A program made the position numbers and the translations under genes. A DNA stretch of 53,691 nt, from contig CAZJHX010000069.1 in NCBI GenBank assembly GCA_964545715.1, positions 1-53,691 of the forward strand, written 5' to 3'. This DNA is from CAZJHX01 sp964545715. Lineage in GTDB: Bacteria; Myxococcota_A; UBA9042; GCA-2863065. Below are positions 25,309 to 33,851 of the stretch, in pieces (positions within the stretch are counted from its first letter, which is position 1; every line of letters starts with the position of its first letter). A model generated the notes under the pieces. The model was not told the DNA's origin. It worked only from the letters and a program-made list of their open reading frames with translations, and searched no databases.

Positions 25309-27036
25309 ATGCCGATGAGCGAGGGGTCCGTCCCGTGCATTCCGCAGATGGCCGCCGATGGTGCGGCTCGCGCGGCGCGGGTAGATGCAGCCAAGGAGAT
25401 CTGGGGATTCGCGGAGGTCGAAGGGCTGCAGTTCCCCAAAGAGGTTCCCAAGGGCTGGGGGTTCAGTCCCAGGTGGTACGCCCGCTGGGTTGAGACCGCG
25501 GCCCTGTGCAAGGCCAACGAGGTGCCGATCCGCGCTGCTGAGGGTTTTGAGGCGCTGTCCAACCTGTTCAAGAAGTCGGGAGAGGACGAGAGCAGCGACG
25601 GTGGCGGTCTGCTGCAGCTACCGGAGACCCCTCCGGCCACCCTGGACTGGTACAGCGACTCGATGCACCTGCTGCCGAAGCCGGCGTGCGTGGACACGTG
25701 GAAGACCGACTGGCGCTTCGCCTACAGTCGCATCGCCGGCATCGCGCCCATCCTGATCAAGCGGGTCGTCGGCGGGCTGCCGGACAAGTTTCCGGTCACG
25801 CCCGAGATATACAGTCGCGCGACCGGCGGTAAGGACCGTCTGGAGGCGGCCATCGCCGAGGCGCGGCTCTACATGGTCGACTTCGACCTGATGAAGGGCT
25901 TCATGCACCCGTCCGGGGTCGAGTACCCGGCCTGCATGGGCCTGTTCGTGTGGCTGCGACCCAACAAGCTGGAGAGTGGCCAGTTTCTGCCCGTCGCTAT
26001 TCAGTGCTTCCAGGAGCCGGGGCCCAACAACCCGATCTTCACGCCGCAGGACGGCTGGGCGTGGATGATGGCGCGCTCCGTCTACGGCGGCACCGAGAAG
26101 GGCTTTCACGCGATCCACTCCCACGCCACCCGCTCACACATCGTGGGCTGGGCGCTGCTGTGCAGCATGGAGCGGTCGCTCGCGGCCGAGCATCCGATGC
26201 GAGTTCTGCTGGAGCCCAACTTTGCCGATACCGTCTCGGTCGTGTGGCACACCAAGAGCGTGTACGCCGACGACGGCGGCGTGGCGGGCTACAACCTGCT
26301 GGCCGGGGAGTGCAGCCGAAAGCTGGGCCGCATCGCGGTCGACAGCCTGAACTGGAACGACTTCGCGCCCAACCGTCACTTTGAGCTGTCCGGGACGGCG
26401 GACGCCGACGCCCTGCCGATGTATCCGTATCGGGACGACGCGCTTTTGACCTGGCCGGCGGTGCTGAAGTTCGCGCAGGAGTACGTGAACCTGTACTACG
26501 GCAGCGACGCGGACGTGGCGGGCGACACCGAGGTGGCGGCGTGGTGTCGCGAGCTGGCCTCCAAGACCGGCGGTCAGATCAACGGCTTCGGCGTCGACAA
26601 CCAGCTCAACACGCGCGCGCAGCTGGCCGAGTTCGCCGCGCAGATCATGTTCATGACGACCGTGTACCACGCGGCGATCAACCACGCGCTTTGGGACAAC
26701 TGCGGGATGATGCCCAACCATCCGATGGCCAACTGGGCGCCCCCGCCGACCGAAAAGGGCGGCTACGACGAGAAGGCGCTGCTCAAGGTGCTGACCCCGC
26801 AGCGCTCCACGGTCGTGCTGCTGGCGTTCTGCTATCAGGACCAATTTCAGGTGGTCCACTGGCTGGGCAAATACGAGGACGACCACTTTGTCGACCAGCG
26901 GGCCAAAGACGTTGTGGATCGCTTCAACGCGGCGCTGGTCGAGATCGAGGCGACCATCGGCGTGCGCAACAACACGCGTCCCGAGGCCTACACCGTTCTG
27001 CTGCCGTCGAAAGTGCCGCGCAGCATCCAGATCTGA
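25309..27036 (+). CDS. Bacterial lipoxygenase
   Basis: 575 residues from ATG 25309 (GGGG just upstream; ATG 25315 is possible). Adds O2 to polyunsaturated fatty acids to give hydroperoxides. All iron-ligand positions of soybean lipoxygenase can be placed: the H-x4-H-x4-H array (His267, His272, His277; the last two as ligands) within HAIHSHATRSHIVG, followed by SMERSLAAEHPMRVLLEPN; His454 and Asn458 in YHAAINHALW; and a C-terminal Ile in VPRSIQI. No N-terminal PLAT domain and no signal peptide, so probably cytoplasmic, unlike the secreted Pseudomonas enzyme. Seventeen bases separate it from a catalase-related haemoprotein gene, the partner found fused to lipoxygenase in corals. I see no clear promoter in the 52 bp upstream. 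Confidence 0.93.
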   Translation: MPMSEGSVPCIPQMAADGAARAARVDAAKEIWGFAEVEGLQFPKEVPKGWGFSPRWYARWVETAALCKANEVPIRAAEGFEALSNLFKKSGEDESSDGGGLLQLPETPPATLDWYSDSMHLLPKPACVDTWKTDWRFAYSRIAGIAPILIKRVVGGLPDKFPVTPEIYSRATGGKDRLEAAIAEARLYMVDFDLMKGFMHPSGVEYPACMGLFVWLRPNKLESGQFLPVAIQCFQEPGPNNPIFTPQDGWAWMMARSVYGGTEKGFHAIHSHATRSHIVGWALLCSMERSLAAEHPMRVLLEPNFADTVSVVWHTKSVYADDGGVAGYNLLAGECSRKLGRIAVDSLNWNDFAPNRHFELSGTADADALPMYPYRDDALLTWPAVLKFAQEYVNLYYGSDADVAGDTEVAAWCRELASKTGGQINGFGVDNQLNTRAQLAEFAAQIMFMTTVYHAAINHALWDNCGMMPNHPMANWAPPPTEKGGYDEKALLKVLTPQRSTVVLLAFCYQDQFQVVHWLGKYEDDHFVDQRAKDVVDRFNAALVEIEATIGVRNNTRPEAYTVLLPSKVPRSIQI

Positions 27037-27053
27037 GCCAAAAAGGGGGCACT

Positions 27054-28265
27054 GTGTCGGACGACACCAACAAGAGCCTGACGACAACAAAGCTGCAGAC
27101 CAGTCTACCGCGTGTGCATGTTCGCGCGGCGCTGGGCGGCTGCCTCAAAGGCGTGAACTTCTTCGCGCACCGGATGTCCTGCCCGCAGGGCGAGGTCGTG
27201 GAGCCCCATGTCGAGCAGACCATCGCCGATTCGGTGAAGCTGACGCGCGATCATCAGCATGCTCGCTGGGACCAGGACCCGCCGTTCAGGCGCGGCTTTC
27301 ACGCCAAATCCAACGGCGTGGTCAAGGCCACTTTCAAGATAAACGACGACATCGACGAGGATCTGCGCGTCGGCGTCTTCGCCCAGCCCGGGCACGAGTA
27401 CCAGGCCTGGATACGGTTCTCCAACGGCAACCAGTTTCCGCAAAACGATGAGGCCATGGATACGCGCGGCATGGCGATCAAGCTGATGGGTGTGCCCGGC
27501 GCCAAGCTGGGGCTGCCCCACACCGACGGTTTTGAGGCGGAGGCACAGACTCAGGACTTCATCATGATGGCCGGGTACTCCTGCTTCTTCGTGGCCAGCG
27601 CCGCTGAGTACGTGAAGTTTCAAGAGGCCCCGTCTTCGGGCTCGTATTACCTGAACCAGGCCAAGCCGGACCGCGCCCATCGCATGCGCGAGTTCCTGAT
27701 CGCCTTCCAGAACTCGGGGATCGCGCCCGCCACGCCGACCGACTGCCGCTACTTCAGCCTGGCCCCCTACAAGCTGGGCGAGGGCGCCATGAAGTACAGC
27801 GTGTGGCAGACCGGCGGACCGAAGCCTCCTCCGTTCGACAAGGCCGACCCCAACTTCCTGCGCAAGGGCCTGGCCCAGCAGCTGAGCGAGGGCGCGCTGA
27901 CCATGACGTTTGCGATCCAGAAGCGCGTCGAGGGCTCCAATATGCCGCTGGAGGACTGGACCATCGAGTGGCGCGAGTCCGACTCGCCGTACCGGGCCGC
28001 CGCGACCATTACGATCGAGCCGCAGGACATCGATGCCGAAGAGCGGCGCGTCTTCGGGGACAGCTTGTCTTACAACCCGTGGCATTCGCTGCCGGAGCAT
28101 CGGCCGCTGGGCCAGATCGGCAAGCTGCGCGGCGTGGTCTATCAGAACTCTCGGCAGCTGCGACACTTTGAAAACGAAGAGCGCTGGGGCGAGCCGACGG
28201 ACTTTGAGTCCGGCCTGCCCAAGCCGCCGCCGACCTCACCTGAAATTGGAGATGCAGATGGCTGA
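27054..28265 (+). CDS. Catalase-related haemoprotein, possibly allene oxide synthase-like
   Basis: 403 residues from GTG 27054 (AAGGGGG upstream). It has the minimal catalase fold: distal His83 in GFHAKSNGVVKATF (compare VVHAKGAGAFG of catalases), AWIRFSNGN, RGMAIKLMGV, and a C-terminal RGVVY giving the R-x3-Y haem-ligand pair (Arg359, Tyr363). It is about 100 residues shorter than true catalases and close in size to the coral allene oxide synthase domain (about 370), which turns lipoxygenase hydroperoxides into allene oxides. Its position directly after the lipoxygenase supports that reading, but a general peroxidase cannot be excluded. No signal peptide. Its last eight bases overlap the kinase start. 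Confidence 0.85.
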   Translation: MSDDTNKSLTTTKLQTSLPRVHVRAALGGCLKGVNFFAHRMSCPQGEVVEPHVEQTIADSVKLTRDHQHARWDQDPPFRRGFHAKSNGVVKATFKINDDIDEDLRVGVFAQPGHEYQAWIRFSNGNQFPQNDEAMDTRGMAIKLMGVPGAKLGLPHTDGFEAEAQTQDFIMMAGYSCFFVASAAEYVKFQEAPSSGSYYLNQAKPDRAHRMREFLIAFQNSGIAPATPTDCRYFSLAPYKLGEGAMKYSVWQTGGPKPPPFDKADPNFLRKGLAQQLSEGALTMTFAIQKRVEGSNMPLEDWTIEWRESDSPYRAAATITIEPQDIDAEERRVFGDSLSYNPWHSLPEHRPLGQIGKLRGVVYQNSRQLRHFENEERWGEPTDFESGLPKPPPTSPEIGDADG

Positions 28266-31200
28266 GTACACCAACCTGGAGCGGCTCTACACCGGGCAGT
28301 ACACCACGGTCTATCGCGGGACGCGGGCGTCCGATGGCGCGGTCGTGATCATCAAGCAGCTGAACGGGCCGCATCCGCCGGCCGACCGCGTGGCCAAGCT
28401 GGAGCGCGAGTACGAGATCGCGGTGGCGGTGGCCGGCGACGGGGTTGTCGAGCCGCTGGGCATGAGCGAGCTGGAAGGGCTGCCCGCGATCGTCTTCAGG
28501 GACACCGCCGGTCGCTCGGTGCGTCGCTGGCAGGAGCAGGGCCGCATCGCGTTGCTGGACGCGGTGACGATCGGGGCGTGCGTCGCGCGCGCGCTGTCGC
28601 GTATTCACGAGCTGGGCGTCATCCACAAGGACATCAACCCGGCCAACGTGGTGTGGAGCGCTGAGCAGCAGCAGGTCCAGGTCATCGACTTCGGCATCTC
28701 CACCCGTCTCCCCAGAGAGACCCCGGCGCTGGCCAGTCCCTCGCGCCTGGAGGGCACGCTGGCGTACATTGCGCCGGAGCAGACCGGGCGCATGAACCGC
28801 CGCGTGGACTACCGCACCGACCTGTATGCGCTGGGCGCCACGCTGTACGAGCTGCTGTGTGGCCGGCCGCCGTTTGAGGCGGATGACTCACTGGCGCTGG
28901 TGCATGCGCACATCGCGCTGGAGCCGACGCCCCCCTACAAAGTGCACGCCGCGGTGCCGCTGGTGCTGTCGGACATCGCGATGAAGCTGTTGTCCAAGGG
29001 CGCCGAGGAGCGCTATCAGAGCGCGGCGGGCGTGGCCGTCGATCTGGAGCGCTGCGCTGCCGCCCTTGCCGCCACGGGGCGCGTCGAGCCGTTCGAGCTG
29101 GCGAGCGCGGACGCCAGCCACCAACTGCGCATTCCCGATAAGTTGTACGGGCGCGAGAGCGAGGTCGACGCGCTGTTCCAAGCCTACGCCAAAGTGGCTG
29201 CCGGCGCCGTGGAGTTGGTGCTGGTCTCGGGCTATTCGGGCATTGGAAAGACGGCGCTGGTGCGCGAGGTCCATCGCCCGATGACGGCGGACGGCGGACA
29301 CTTCGTCGCCGGTAAGTTTGAGCAGTACAACCGCGGGACGCCGTACGCGTCGCTGCTTCAGGCGGTGGGGGCGTTCATCAGCCGACTGCTGGCCGAGACC
29401 GATGACACGATCACCCTGTGGCGCGATCGGCTGCTGGCGGGTCTGGGGGCCGACAGTCGGGTGCTGACCGACGTGCTGCCGGAGCTGGAGCTGATCCTCG
29501 GTGAGCAGCCGGCGGTGCCTGAGCTTCCGTCGGCGGAGGCGGCCAACCGCTTTCAGATCGTGTTCAGGCGCTTCATTCGCGCGCTGGCGGATGAAGACCA
29601 CCCGCTGGTGCTCTTCTTCGACGACCTGCAGTGGGCTGACACGCCCACGCTGACGTTGTTGGAGGGCATCGCGGCCGACGACGAGGCGCGGCATCTGCTG
29701 GTGCTGGGTGCCTATCGCGACAACGAGGTCGACGCGCTGCACCCGCTGGCGATCGCGCTGGACCGCATCAAGGAGAGTGGGCGACGCATTCGCCGCATTC
29801 AGCTGCAGAACCTGGAGCCCGACGACGTTCAGGCGATTGTCGTCGATACGCTGCGGTCCGACGAGGCCCAGGTCGCTCCGCTGGCGTCGCTCTGCTACCA
29901 GAAGACGCGTGGCAACCCGTTCTTTCTGACGCAGTTCATCGAGATGCTGTACCGGGACGACCTGCTGCGGTTTGACACCGGAAAGGGGTGGGCCTGGGAC
30001 ATCCCCGAGATCGAGCGCAAACAGATCACGGACAACGTGGTCGACTTCATGGGGGATCGCGTGACCCGGATGGGCGCCGACACCTGCGCGGCGCTGTCGC
30101 ACGCGGCGTTTCTCGGTACCGACTTCGACCTGGCGGCGGTCAGTCAGCTGAGCGGCGTCGATGCAGCGGTGGTGCGCGAGCATCTGGCCGATCCGCTGTC
30201 CGAGGACATGATCGTGGCCACCCACGAGGTTGCCGGGCGCTACCAGTTCGCCCATGACCGGGTGCAGCAGGCCGCCTACGCCCTGACCGACGAGGGCGCG
30301 CGACCGGCCCTGCATCTGGCCGTCGGCCGGCTTCTGCTGGAGCGGCACGACGCGCAGTCGGATGAGTCTGCGGGCGTGTCGGTATTCGACGTGGTCAATC
30401 AGCTCAACGCGGGCGCTGAGCTGATGACCGACTCGGCTGAGCGGGGGCGGGCTGCCAGCTTGAACCACCGGGCCGGACGGCGCGCCTTGAACGCCGCTGC
30501 CTACGAGCCGGCGAACACCTATCTGAGCGCGGCGCTGCAGCAGCTTGCGGCGGACAGCTGGACGGCCGACTACGCCTCCACGCTGGCGGTGCACCTGGAC
30601 GCTGCGCGTGCGGCGTATCTGAGTGTGCACAGCGATCGGCTGGAGGTCCTGGTCAACGCAGTGCTCGAGAAGGCGGTCAGTGAGCTGGACAAGGTTGCGG
30701 CCCACGAGGTCGCGCTGGACGCCAGCTACGCGGCCGGCGAGCTGAACGGCACGCTGGACCGCGGCCTGGACGTGCTTCGACTGCTCGGTATCGACATCCC
30801 CAACCAGCCGGGCGAGCCGGAGGTGGTCGCGGGGCTGACCGCCACTCAGGCGGCGATGGAGGGCAAGGATCTGGCGGCGATCATGGCGCTGCCGGACGCT
30901 GAGGATCCGGCTGCGGCTGCGGTGGCGGCCATTCTTCACAAGCTGGCGTCGCCGGCCTACTTCGCGCGCCCGATGTTGTTGCCCATCGTGGCGTTTGAGT
31001 TGGTTCAGGCCGCGGTGCGCGACGGGATCAGCACGGAGTCGCAGTTCGGGTTTGTCGTGCGGGCGCTGTTCTTGTGCCTGATCGGCGATATCGGCGGCGG
31101 CATCGAGTCCGGGAAGATCGCCACCGCGCTGGGCGAGCGGTCGGACGCGCCCCAGGTCGTCAACGTGACCAAGCACGTCTACACGACGCATGTGCGCCTG

Positions 31201-32562
31201 TGGACCAGCGATTGGGCGGACGTTCGCGAGCCGCTGCGCGAGGTCTTCCGCGACGGGCACGACCTGGGCGACTTCTTGTACGCGTGCTTCGGCGCGCACA
31301 TGGTGGGCGCGTTCGGCATGTTCGGCGGCGCCGAGCTCGGTGGGCTGCTGGAAGAGACCAACGCGCATCTGGACCGCATGATCACGCTTCAGCAGGGCAT
31401 CCCGGAGCGGCTGCAGCGCATGAACGTGCAGCTGATCCACAACCTGCGCCACGGACCCGCCGACGCCACGGAGCTGAGCGGCGAGTATTGGGACGCAGCG
31501 CAGATGGTGCCGCAGCTGACGACGGACGGCGACGCCAGCAACCTGTACGTGCACTTTACGTCCAAGCTGGCGCAGCTGCTCGTTCTGGGCGACTACGAGG
31601 GGGCCGCGAAGGCGGGCGACGAAAACCAGGCCTGGCTTGCTGGCGCGGCGTCCAGCATCTTCGTACCCAACTACACGTACCTGGACGCGCTGGCACAGCT
31701 GCAGGTGCTGGAGTCGCTGGAAGGCGAGCGGCATGAGGCGGCCCTGGCGCGCATCGACGGCGCGATCGGCGCGCACACCGGGTGGGCTGCGTTTGGTCCC
31801 ATGCACACGCACCGGATCACGCTGCTGACGGCGGAGCGTACGCGCGTTTTGGGAGGCGATCAATCGCCGCACGATCTGTATCCGCGGGCGTGTGCGGAGG
31901 CGGAGGCGTCGGGGATCTTGTACGACCAGGCGCTGGCCAATGAGCTGGCCGGGCGCTACTACCTGCGCAACGGCAACAAGGCCGCGGCGCGCGGGTATCT
32001 GGGCGAGGCGCGCCACCTGTACGAGCGCTGGGGCAGCGGCGCCAAGCTGGCGCAGATGGAGACCGCGTACGGCGGGCTGCTGCAGACCACGCGCGCTGCG
32101 GTGGGCGCGACGGTCTCTCCGACGGTCACGTCCGCGACGGGGTCTCTGGAGGTCGACTCGCTGGCGATCATCCGGTCGTCGCGTGCGATCTCGCGTGAGA
32201 TCAAGCTGTCGAAGCTGGTGGAGGTGCTGCTCAGCACATCGATCGAGTCGACCGGCGCACGCAAGGGGCTGCTGATTCTGGCGGATGGGGATGACCTCGT
32301 CGTCGAGGCGGAGGGGCACTCGGATGCCGGCGTGACGGTCACCAACGTCGGGACGGCGCTGGAGAAGTACGCAGCTTGCCCTCAGTCGATTCTGCGGTAT
32401 GTGCAGCGGACGTCGGAGGCGGTGCTGCTGGCCGATGCCGCGGCGGAGGGCAACTTCCAGGAAGACCCGCACATCACGGCGCACGGCGTCCGGTCGGTGC
32501 TGTGCGTGCCGCTGGAGCAGCAGGGCAAGCTGAACGCGATCTTGTACCTGGAGAACGAGTAG
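28258..32562 (+). CDS. Ser/Thr kinase - AAA ATPase - TPR - GAF signalling protein (ends at in-frame TAG)
   Basis: 1434 residues to TAG 32560-32562. ATG 28258 is chosen over ATG 28252 because GGAG ends at 28251, giving proper spacing only for the former. Kinase domain about 8-265: YTTVYRG, VIIKQL, HKDINPANV (HKD in place of HRD), VIDFGIST and IAPEQTGRMNRRVDYRTD, as in PknB-ATPase-GAF sensors. STAND ATPase: GYSGIGKT near 326 and LFFDDLQWAD near 455. Long helical TPR-like region about 650-1280. GAF domain from about 1298, cut just before its last helix. The frame continues past the stop into coiled coil and a cyclase, so the protein was probably once 1724 residues. Co-translated with the catalase-related gene. 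Confidence 0.9.
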   Translation: MAEYTNLERLYTGQYTTVYRGTRASDGAVVIIKQLNGPHPPADRVAKLEREYEIAVAVAGDGVVEPLGMSELEGLPAIVFRDTAGRSVRRWQEQGRIALLDAVTIGACVARALSRIHELGVIHKDINPANVVWSAEQQQVQVIDFGISTRLPRETPALASPSRLEGTLAYIAPEQTGRMNRRVDYRTDLYALGATLYELLCGRPPFEADDSLALVHAHIALEPTPPYKVHAAVPLVLSDIAMKLLSKGAEERYQSAAGVAVDLERCAAALAATGRVEPFELASADASHQLRIPDKLYGRESEVDALFQAYAKVAAGAVELVLVSGYSGIGKTALVREVHRPMTADGGHFVAGKFEQYNRGTPYASLLQAVGAFISRLLAETDDTITLWRDRLLAGLGADSRVLTDVLPELELILGEQPAVPELPSAEAANRFQIVFRRFIRALADEDHPLVLFFDDLQWADTPTLTLLEGIAADDEARHLLVLGAYRDNEVDALHPLAIALDRIKESGRRIRRIQLQNLEPDDVQAIVVDTLRSDEAQVAPLASLCYQKTRGNPFFLTQFIEMLYRDDLLRFDTGKGWAWDIPEIERKQITDNVVDFMGDRVTRMGADTCAALSHAAFLGTDFDLAAVSQLSGVDAAVVREHLADPLSEDMIVATHEVAGRYQFAHDRVQQAAYALTDEGARPALHLAVGRLLLERHDAQSDESAGVSVFDVVNQLNAGAELMTDSAERGRAASLNHRAGRRALNAAAYEPANTYLSAALQQLAADSWTADYASTLAVHLDAARAAYLSVHSDRLEVLVNAVLEKAVSELDKVAAHEVALDASYAAGELNGTLDRGLDVLRLLGIDIPNQPGEPEVVAGLTATQAAMEGKDLAAIMALPDAEDPAAAAVAAILHKLASPAYFARPMLLPIVAFELVQAAVRDGISTESQFGFVVRALFLCLIGDIGGGIESGKIATALGERSDAPQVVNVTKHVYTTHVRLWTSDWADVREPLREVFRDGHDLGDFLYACFGAHMVGAFGMFGGAELGGLLEETNAHLDRMITLQQGIPERLQRMNVQLIHNLRHGPADATELSGEYWDAAQMVPQLTTDGDASNLYVHFTSKLAQLLVLGDYEGAAKAGDENQAWLAGAASSIFVPNYTYLDALAQLQVLESLEGERHEAALARIDGAIGAHTGWAAFGPMHTHRITLLTAERTRVLGGDQSPHDLYPRACAEAEASGILYDQALANELAGRYYLRNGNKAAARGYLGEARHLYERWGSGAKLAQMETAYGGLLQTTRAAVGATVSPTVTSATGSLEVDSLAIIRSSRAISREIKLSKLVEVLLSTSIESTGARKGLLILADGDDLVVEAEGHSDAGVTVTNVGTALEKYAACPQSILRYVQRTSEAVLLADAAAEGNFQEDPHITAHGVRSVLCVPLEQQGKLNAILYLENE

Positions 32563-32601
32563 ACGGCGCACACGTTCCAGGAGGAGCGCGTCGAGTCGCT
32601 G

Positions 32602-33432
32602 TTGCTGATCCTGGCGCAGGCGGCGATCTCGAACGAGAACGCGCGACTGGTCAACAATCTCGAGGAGAAGGTCGCCGCTCGGACCGAGGAGTTGGTGGTC
32701 GCGAGGCAGCGGTCGGACCAGCTGCTGTTGAACATCCTCCCCGAGGCGATCGCGGAGGAGCTGAAGGACAAGGGCAACACGGAGCCGGTGCACTTTGAGA
32801 GCGCGAGCGTGCTCTTTACGGACTTTGTCGGCTTCACCCAGATCTCGGAGCGGCTGTCCGCGCGGGAGCTGGTGCACGAGCTGGACGCGGCGTTCAGCGC
32901 CTTTGACCGGATCATCGCCGAGCACGGGCTGGAGAAGCTGAAGACGATCGGGGACGCCTACATGTGCGTGGGCGGGATCCCGCAGGCCAATCGCAGCCAC
33001 CCCATCGACGCGATACTGACCGGGCTGGCGTTTCAGGCGCACATGGCCGCGGTTCGGGCCGACCGGCTGGAGCGCGGAGAGGAGTGCTGGGAGCTGCGGC
33101 TGGGCGTGCATACGGGCCCGCTGGTGGCCGGCGTGGTCGGGACGACGAAGTTTGCGTATGACGTCTGGGGCGACACGGTCAACACGGCCAGCCGCATGGA
33201 GTCATCGGGAGAGCGCGGCCGCGTGAACGTCTCAGCCGCGACCTGGCGCTGGGCCGAGACCCTGTTCGAGGGCACGTTCCGCGGGGAGATCAAGGCCAAG
33301 AACAAGGGCGAGATCCCGATGTACTTCGTGGACCGGCTCAAGCCCGAGTACTCCGCGGATGAGGCCGGCCTGGTGCCCAACGACGCCTTCAGGGTGGCGC
33401 GCGAGGCTGTGGAAGCGCATCTGGCCGGATAA
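32602..33432 (+). CDS. Class III adenylate/guanylate cyclase module, separated from the kinase by an in-frame stop
   Basis: In the same frame as the kinase gene. The first possible start in good position is TTG 32602, about 15 bases after an AGGAGGAG; otherwise there is no ATG before the catalytic core, so translation by itself is doubtful. Codons 32563-32601 (TAHTFQEERVE) are the expected end of the GAF domain. Then comes a coiled coil (EEKVAARTEELVVARQRSDQLL) and a cyclase: FTDFVGFT and GDAYMCVGG give the two metal aspartates, DVWGDTVNTASRME the transition-state Asn and Arg, and LGVHTGPLVAGVVG the dimer-arm region. All catalytic residues look intact. Either a recent pseudogene half, a read-through product, or a sequencing error at the TAG. 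Confidence 0.65.
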   Translation: MLILAQAAISNENARLVNNLEEKVAARTEELVVARQRSDQLLLNILPEAIAEELKDKGNTEPVHFESASVLFTDFVGFTQISERLSARELVHELDAAFSAFDRIIAEHGLEKLKTIGDAYMCVGGIPQANRSHPIDAILTGLAFQAHMAAVRADRLERGEECWELRLGVHTGPLVAGVVGTTKFAYDVWGDTVNTASRMESSGERGRVNVSAATWRWAETLFEGTFRGEIKAKNKGEIPMYFVDRLKPEYSADEAGLVPNDAFRVAREAVEAHLAG

Positions 33433-33465
33433 GGCCCGACACGATCTGATATCGTCGGCACCGTT

Positions 33466-33819
33466 ATGCTGCAAAACCACATACTGGTCCCGTTTGTCTT
33501 GCTGATCTCTCTACTGCTTTGCGGCGGCTGCGCCAAAAAGGAGGAGGAGAAGAGCAAGTGCATCCGTGGTGAACTCTCGATGACGGTGAGATTTTCGCAG
33601 GATCTGAAGGCCAGCGATGCCAGCGATCGTTGGGATTGTCCGACGCGGCTTTCGACGTCAGGCGCTGCGCCGCCGGTGGACGCGTGGGGTGGCGGCGCTG
33701 AACCGCATTGGGATCCGCTGCTGATCGTGCGCCTGAACAAGAAGAAGACGGAGCCGCTGCGCAAGGGCGACGAAGACAAATGCGTCTATACGTGGGAGCA
33801 AAACTGCGCCGGCGAATAG
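33466..33819 (+). CDS. Small lipoprotein, unknown function
   Basis: 117 residues from ATG 33466. Signal peptide with LCGGC (Cys22), then a Lys/Glu-rich patch (AKKEEEKSK) and a short domain with cysteines at CIRG, DCPTR, DKCVY and NCAGE that could form two disulfides. No family recognised. It begins 34 bp after the cyclase module and could be the last gene of that transcript; a stem-loop follows its stop. Confidence 0.75.
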   Translation: MLQNHILVPFVLLISLLLCGGCAKKEEEKSKCIRGELSMTVRFSQDLKASDASDRWDCPTRLSTSGAAPPVDAWGGGAEPHWDPLLIVRLNKKKTEPLRKGDEDKCVYTWEQNCAGE

Positions 33820-33827
33820 GAGAGGCT

Positions 33828-33851
33828 ACCCCAACCATGCAACGTTGGGGT
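33828..33851. terminator. Stem-loop between convergent genes, likely bidirectional terminator
   Basis: ACCCCAAC (33828-33835) and GTTGGGGT (33844-33851) form a perfect 8-bp stem with an 8-base loop, nine bases after the small lipoprotein stop and directly next to the stop of the opposing gene. Only a weak T-rich tail follows, so it may also act as an mRNA-end stabiliser. Confidence 0.6.

Noticed and set aside
28888..33111. 1407-codon minus-strand open frame opposite the second kinase
   Set aside because: Arg/Gln/Val/Leu low-complexity translation with no motif. The plus strand has clear kinase, ATPase, GAF and cyclase motifs.
33440..33460. Inverted repeat CCGAC..GTCGG before the small lipoprotein
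   Set aside because: Arms are imperfect and there is no T-tract or clear operator context; not strong enough to list as a site.
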